64,000 nucleotides of DNA. It comes from Xenococcus sp. PCC 7305 (lineage in GTDB: Bacteria > Cyanobacteriota > Cyanobacteriia > Cyanobacteriales > Xenococcaceae). Shown here in pieces: positions 61,138 through 64,000 of the stretch; the first letter of the stretch is position 1; each line of letters starts with the position of its first letter. The stretch lies in contig NZ_ALVZ01000224.1 in NCBI RefSeq assembly GCF_000332055.1, forward strand, positions 26,228 through 90,227, read 5' to 3'. Made by a program: the position numbers and the translations under genes. Under the pieces are notes generated by a model. The model saw only the letters and a list, made by a program, of their open reading frames with translations, ran no database searches and was not told where the DNA came from.

Positions 61138-62514
61138 TTACTGCTGGTGGATAACCGAAGAGACTGCATTAGCCACAGCCTTAGAAACCCTAGGATCGAA
61201 GACCGAAGGAATAATATGTTCTCGATCCAAATCCTTGTCGTCAACTAAAGCTGCGATCGCCTTGGATGCTTCCAGATACATATTAATCGTAATTTCTGTC
61301 GCTCGGCAATCGAGAGCACCACGGAATATTCCCGGAAAAGCTAAAACATTATTGATTTGATTGGGATAATCACTGCGTCCTGTTGCCATAACTGCCACAT
61401 CATCATAAATCAGCTCTGGCTGAATCTCAGGAATGGGATTGGCCATGGCAAACACGATCGCATCTCTGGACATAGAATAGATCATCTCTGGATTAACAAC
61501 TCCTGGTGCACTCAGCCCCAAGAAAACATCAGCACCATCCAAAGCATTAGCCAAATTGCCAGCTTTAGCGGTAGCAAATTCTTTTTTTTGTGGATTAAGA
61601 TCTTCGCGTTCTTGAGAAATAATCCCTTTGGAGTCGCAAAGGGCAATGGTTTTGGCTCCTGCTTTTTTTAATAATCGAGCTACCGCAATCCCTGCTGCCC
61701 CGGCACCATTAATCACGATCCTAATCTCTTCTAGATCCTTGCCTACTAGTTTTAGAGCATTATACAAGGCAGCTAAAACCACGATCGCCGTCCCATGTTG
61801 ATCATCGTGAAATACGGGAATATTTAGTTCTTCTTTGAGTCTTTTCTCAATTTCAAAACAACGAGGTGCGGCGATATCCTCAATATTAATCCCCCCGAAA
61901 ACTGGCGCAATATTTTTGATGGTCTCAATAATAGTTTCTGTATCCTGGGTATCCAGGCAAATGGGAAAAGCATCTAATCCGGCGAACTCTTTAAATAATA
62001 AAGCTTTGCCTTCCATGACGGGCAATGCCGCTTCGGGTCCCAAATTTCCTAGCCCCAATACTGCACTACCATCAGTTATAACTGCGATTGTATTACTCTT
62101 GATTGTTAAGGCAAAAACCTGTTCGGGCTCAGATGCGATCGCGCGACAGATTCTGCCCACCCCAGGAGTATAGGCCATAGCCAGATCTGATTGAGATTTG
62201 AGGGGTAGTTTACTCTCAATACTGATTTTTCCTCCCTGGTGAATGGCAAATGTGCGATCACTATAGCTGATTACCTTAACTTTGGGCAGGCTTTCTAGCG
62301 CCAGAATAATTGCTTCGGCATTCTCATCACTAGAAGCATCTACTGTAAGTTCTCGTTGCGTGTATTTGTGATTTCGCTGTAACAGGGAAATATCGCCTAA
62401 ACTTCCCCCTTTAGATGCGATCGCACTCATAACTGAGGCTAAAGTCCCAGGTCGATTGGGAATTTCAATCTGAATTTTTAAACTAAAGCTCGAACTAGGA
62501 TTTAAACTTACCAT
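61138..62514 (-). CDS. Malic enzyme with N-terminal ACT domain
   Basis: A 458-residue NAD(P)-dependent malate decarboxylating enzyme, which yields pyruvate. Residues about 10-85 form an ACT domain (KIQIEIPNRPGTLASVMSAI), a likely amino-acid-binding regulatory module. The catalytic part begins at AMAYTPGVGRICRAI. VFHDDQHGTAIVVLAAL and INGAGAAGIAVARLL (Rossmann) follow, then ANPIPEI. Cyanobacteria have one such enzyme that links malate to pyruvate. Full length. A long AT-rich region follows upstream (62515-63215). Confidence 0.93.
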   Translation of the reverse strand: MVSLNPSSSFSLKIQIEIPNRPGTLASVMSAIASKGGSLGDISLLQRNHKYTQRELTVDASSDENAEAIILALESLPKVKVISYSDRTFAIHQGGKISIESKLPLKSQSDLAMAYTPGVGRICRAIASEPEQVFALTIKSNTIAVITDGSAVLGLGNLGPEAALPVMEGKALLFKEFAGLDAFPICLDTQDTETIIETIKNIAPVFGGINIEDIAAPRCFEIEKRLKEELNIPVFHDDQHGTAIVVLAALYNALKLVGKDLEEIRIVINGAGAAGIAVARLLKKAGAKTIALCDSKGIISQEREDLNPQKKEFATAKAGNLANALDGADVFLGLSAPGVVNPEMIYSMSRDAIVFAMANPIPEIQPELIYDDVAVMATGRSDYPNQINNVLAFPGIFRGALDCRATEITINMYLEASKAIAALVDDKDLDREHIIPSVFDPRVSKAVANAVSSVIHQQ

Positions 62515-63215
62515 GCCACAATCGAGTAATTTGATAGGGAAACAACAACAATCTTTATCTTAAACTGATTTTTCTTCATAGATCATTTCCTTCATGTAAT
62601 GTCTTTGTAAGATAATTATTGAAAAATTCGTCTTTTTTGCTCTCCACATGATTACGGGAACTATATCTCTCCTTAATATTCAAGAGTCACAATCAAGTAT
62701 TTACAACCTAGTAAATCCCGAATTTTCATCTTTCCTTTAAAAATTTTGTAGTGTAGTTACGGGCATTTTTGCCAATCAAAAACTATTGTCAACTTTTTCT
62801 CCTCAGAAGCGCGATCACAAAGTTAAGATATTACAAATACCTCTTGAAATATTGAGTATTTCTAGAGAAAATCTTAATTTATTTGCAAAACATTAATTGC
62901 TCTTTATTTTTTCTTAGTAATTGATATCTTGAGATCCTTGTTTATTAGAGATCAAAATCACAATTAGACAGTGATTGTATAGATTCACTTGTGATCTAAA
63001 ACATCATCAATCATGATTGAGATCCTTGATCGCGATTCATCTAGTTTTAAACACTAATAGAGCAAGAAAAAGTATTTTATAATTCAGCATTTGCTCCCAA
63101 GACTTATGTATTATAAGCAAATTATAAAGGGAATGAAGTTGAGAACAAAAGCAAATATTTTTTAAGCATCAAAATATTCTTTCAACAGTTTTCTTTGTAA
63201 GCAAAAGCAAAAATC
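62515..63215. other. AT-rich intergenic region, 701 bp
   Basis: Between malic enzyme and the CBM2-like gene. No ORF above noise and no tRNA or ncRNA that I recognise. It contains two copies of TGAGATCCTTG (about 62930 and 63018) and the palindrome AATCATGATT at about 63009. It may hold a long leader for the gene at 63216. Confidence 0.45.
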
Positions 63216-64000
63216 ATGACAAATAAGATAAAATACACATTCCAAACTAGATCTTGGGAAAATGGATTTACAGGCATTCTAAAGGTAAGAAATAAAGGAA
63301 AAGCTGTCGATTCATGGCAAGCTGTCTTGGAATCGGAATATGCGATTAATCAGCAAGATGGAGACTATGAAATCCTGGGAGCTGAAATAATTAGTGAAGA
63401 AGTTCTCGCTGATGGTACCTACCGCTATATTGTTGAACCCCTTGACTATAATGCAGCTTTAGACAATAAAGAATCTGTTTTTATTACCTTTAATGCTGCT
63501 TGGGATGCAGAAGAAATTCCCGAATTTAATAGTATTATTTTTAGTATTCCAGAAGAACCAGTAGTCGAGCCTCCGGTAGAGCCTCCCGTAGAACCTCCCG
63601 TAGAACCTCCCGTAGAGCCGACAAGTGATGGCGAAATTGAGGTTGATATCAAAATCGATCCCTGGTCTCATAACTCTGGTGCTACTGTGCATCTAGAAGT
63701 AGAAAATGTAGGAGAATCAGAAATCTCCGGTGCTGAAATTAAGTTTAGATCTGATTTTGCCATTAAAGACTTAGATACTGATATTTGGAGTGCCCGAATT
63801 ATTAGTGAAACTCCCATCGACGGACAATATGAGTATGTGCTGGATTTGGATTGGAATGAGGATCTAGCTCCTGGAGAAAAACATTCCTTCGGCTTTAATA
63901 CTTTAGATGCTACTCCTGAATTTGAATATATTACTTTGAATGATGGCTCGGCACCACCTACTCCTCCAGTTGTTGAACCTCCAGTTGTTGAACCTCCAGT
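63216..64000 (+). CDS. CBM2-like repeat protein, 3' end beyond window
   Basis: From ATG 63216 the frame runs open to the window edge (261 codons). Two similar domains of about 90-100 residues (SWENGFTGILKVRNKGKAVDSWQAVLE and the later DPWSHNSGATVHLEVENVGESEISGAEI) resemble family-2 carbohydrate-binding modules: conserved Trp, then GFTG/V-x-N and W-x-A. They are joined by a VEPPVEPP linker of four near-perfect units, and a VVEPPVVEPP linker begins again at the edge. No N-terminal signal peptide, so export would be by a type I-like route. A catalytic domain may lie beyond the window. Confidence 0.7.
   Translation, partial: MTNKIKYTFQTRSWENGFTGILKVRNKGKAVDSWQAVLESEYAINQQDGDYEILGAEIISEEVLADGTYRYIVEPLDYNAALDNKESVFITFNAAWDAEEIPEFNSIIFSIPEEPVVEPPVEPPVEPPVEPPVEPTSDGEIEVDIKIDPWSHNSGATVHLEVENVGESEISGAEIKFRSDFAIKDLDTDIWSARIISETPIDGQYEYVLDLDWNEDLAPGEKHSFGFNTLDATPEFEYITLNDGSAPPTPPVVEPPVVEPP

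Noticed and set aside
62515..63215. Possible structural RNA in the long AT-rich gap
   Set aside because: Only short imperfect repeats and one 10-bp palindrome; no extended pairing or known motif visible.

Overview
The window is from a moderately AT-rich cyanobacterial chromosome. Four things show this: the many HIP1-type GCGATCGC octamers; the photoautotrophy genes (phosphoribulokinase, NblA, a BicA-like SulP anion transporter, glycolate dehydrogenase GlcD); the cyanophycin pair cphA/cphB; and the many short 7-bp-type tandem repeats between genes. The repeat load and gene content would suit a large-genome unicellular or pleurocapsalean type, but the genus is inference. The gene order is a mosaic of single genes and short operons. 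I see no rRNA, tRNA, CRISPR array, prophage or intact insertion sequence.

Layout. 1-3.6 kb: a minus-strand unit of secreted proteins (COP23-type protein, trypsin-like protease, start of a third secreted protein), then a creatininase-family hydrolase converging on an atypical SDR. 3.7-8.7 kb: glyoxalase-like protein, an odd thymidylate-kinase homologue, a secreted His-rich protein, a PATAN-only protein, rsmI, a glutathionyl-hydroquinone-reductase-like GST and a cupin. 8.9-12.8 kb: a globin with a C-terminal membrane anchor, a DUF3887-type secreted protein, and a pentameric ligand-gated ion channel with two PPC-like N-terminal domains. 12.9-16.5 kb: cphA and cphB. 16.6-24.5 kb: Uma2 fragment, trmD, ureG, a 51-residue membrane protein, an MGS-lipid kinase-PAP2 fusion, nadA and the SulP transporter. 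24.9-28.4 kb: nblA, a hendecad coiled-coil protein, a DUF433 antitoxin with a broken toxin partner, an alpha/beta hydrolase and ksgA. 28.5-36.1 kb: AI-2E-type transporter, UbiD decarboxylase, a possible IS200/IS605 scar, DUF427, a MurL-like PP-loop protein, and a large secreted protein followed by a split YeeE/YedE pair.

36.1-42 kb: glcD; a two-gene unit made of a leucine-binding-type lipoprotein and a membrane-tethered pentapeptide/periplasmic-binding-protein chimera; and a VapBC-type toxin-antitoxin pair. 42-46.3 kb: animal-type haem peroxidase, citrate synthase and a secreted pentapeptide protein. 46.7-49.5 kb: a three-gene ExbB/MotA plus ExbD plus ExbD unit in which only one ExbD-like protein keeps the proton-carrying Asp. 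49.5-58.9 kb: LapA-like protein, a ProA-like protein lacking the catalytic Cys, a zinc-ribbon membrane protein, rplY, purA, prk, a peptide-type ABC binding protein, an acyltransferase and an esterase. 59.2-64 kb: a solitary Dam-type methyltransferase, a VanY-type peptidase, malic enzyme, and the start of a CBM2-like repeat protein that runs off the end.

The best candidates for undescribed biology are the asymmetric 5:2-type motor unit (46.7-49.5 kb), the pentapeptide/PBP chimera with its lipoprotein partner (37.8-41.3 kb), and the PPC-bearing ligand-gated channel (10.9-12.8 kb). At two genes (ksgA, cphB) intergenic repeat DNA supplies the final codons or the stop. All calls are by eye from sequence; no database search was run.
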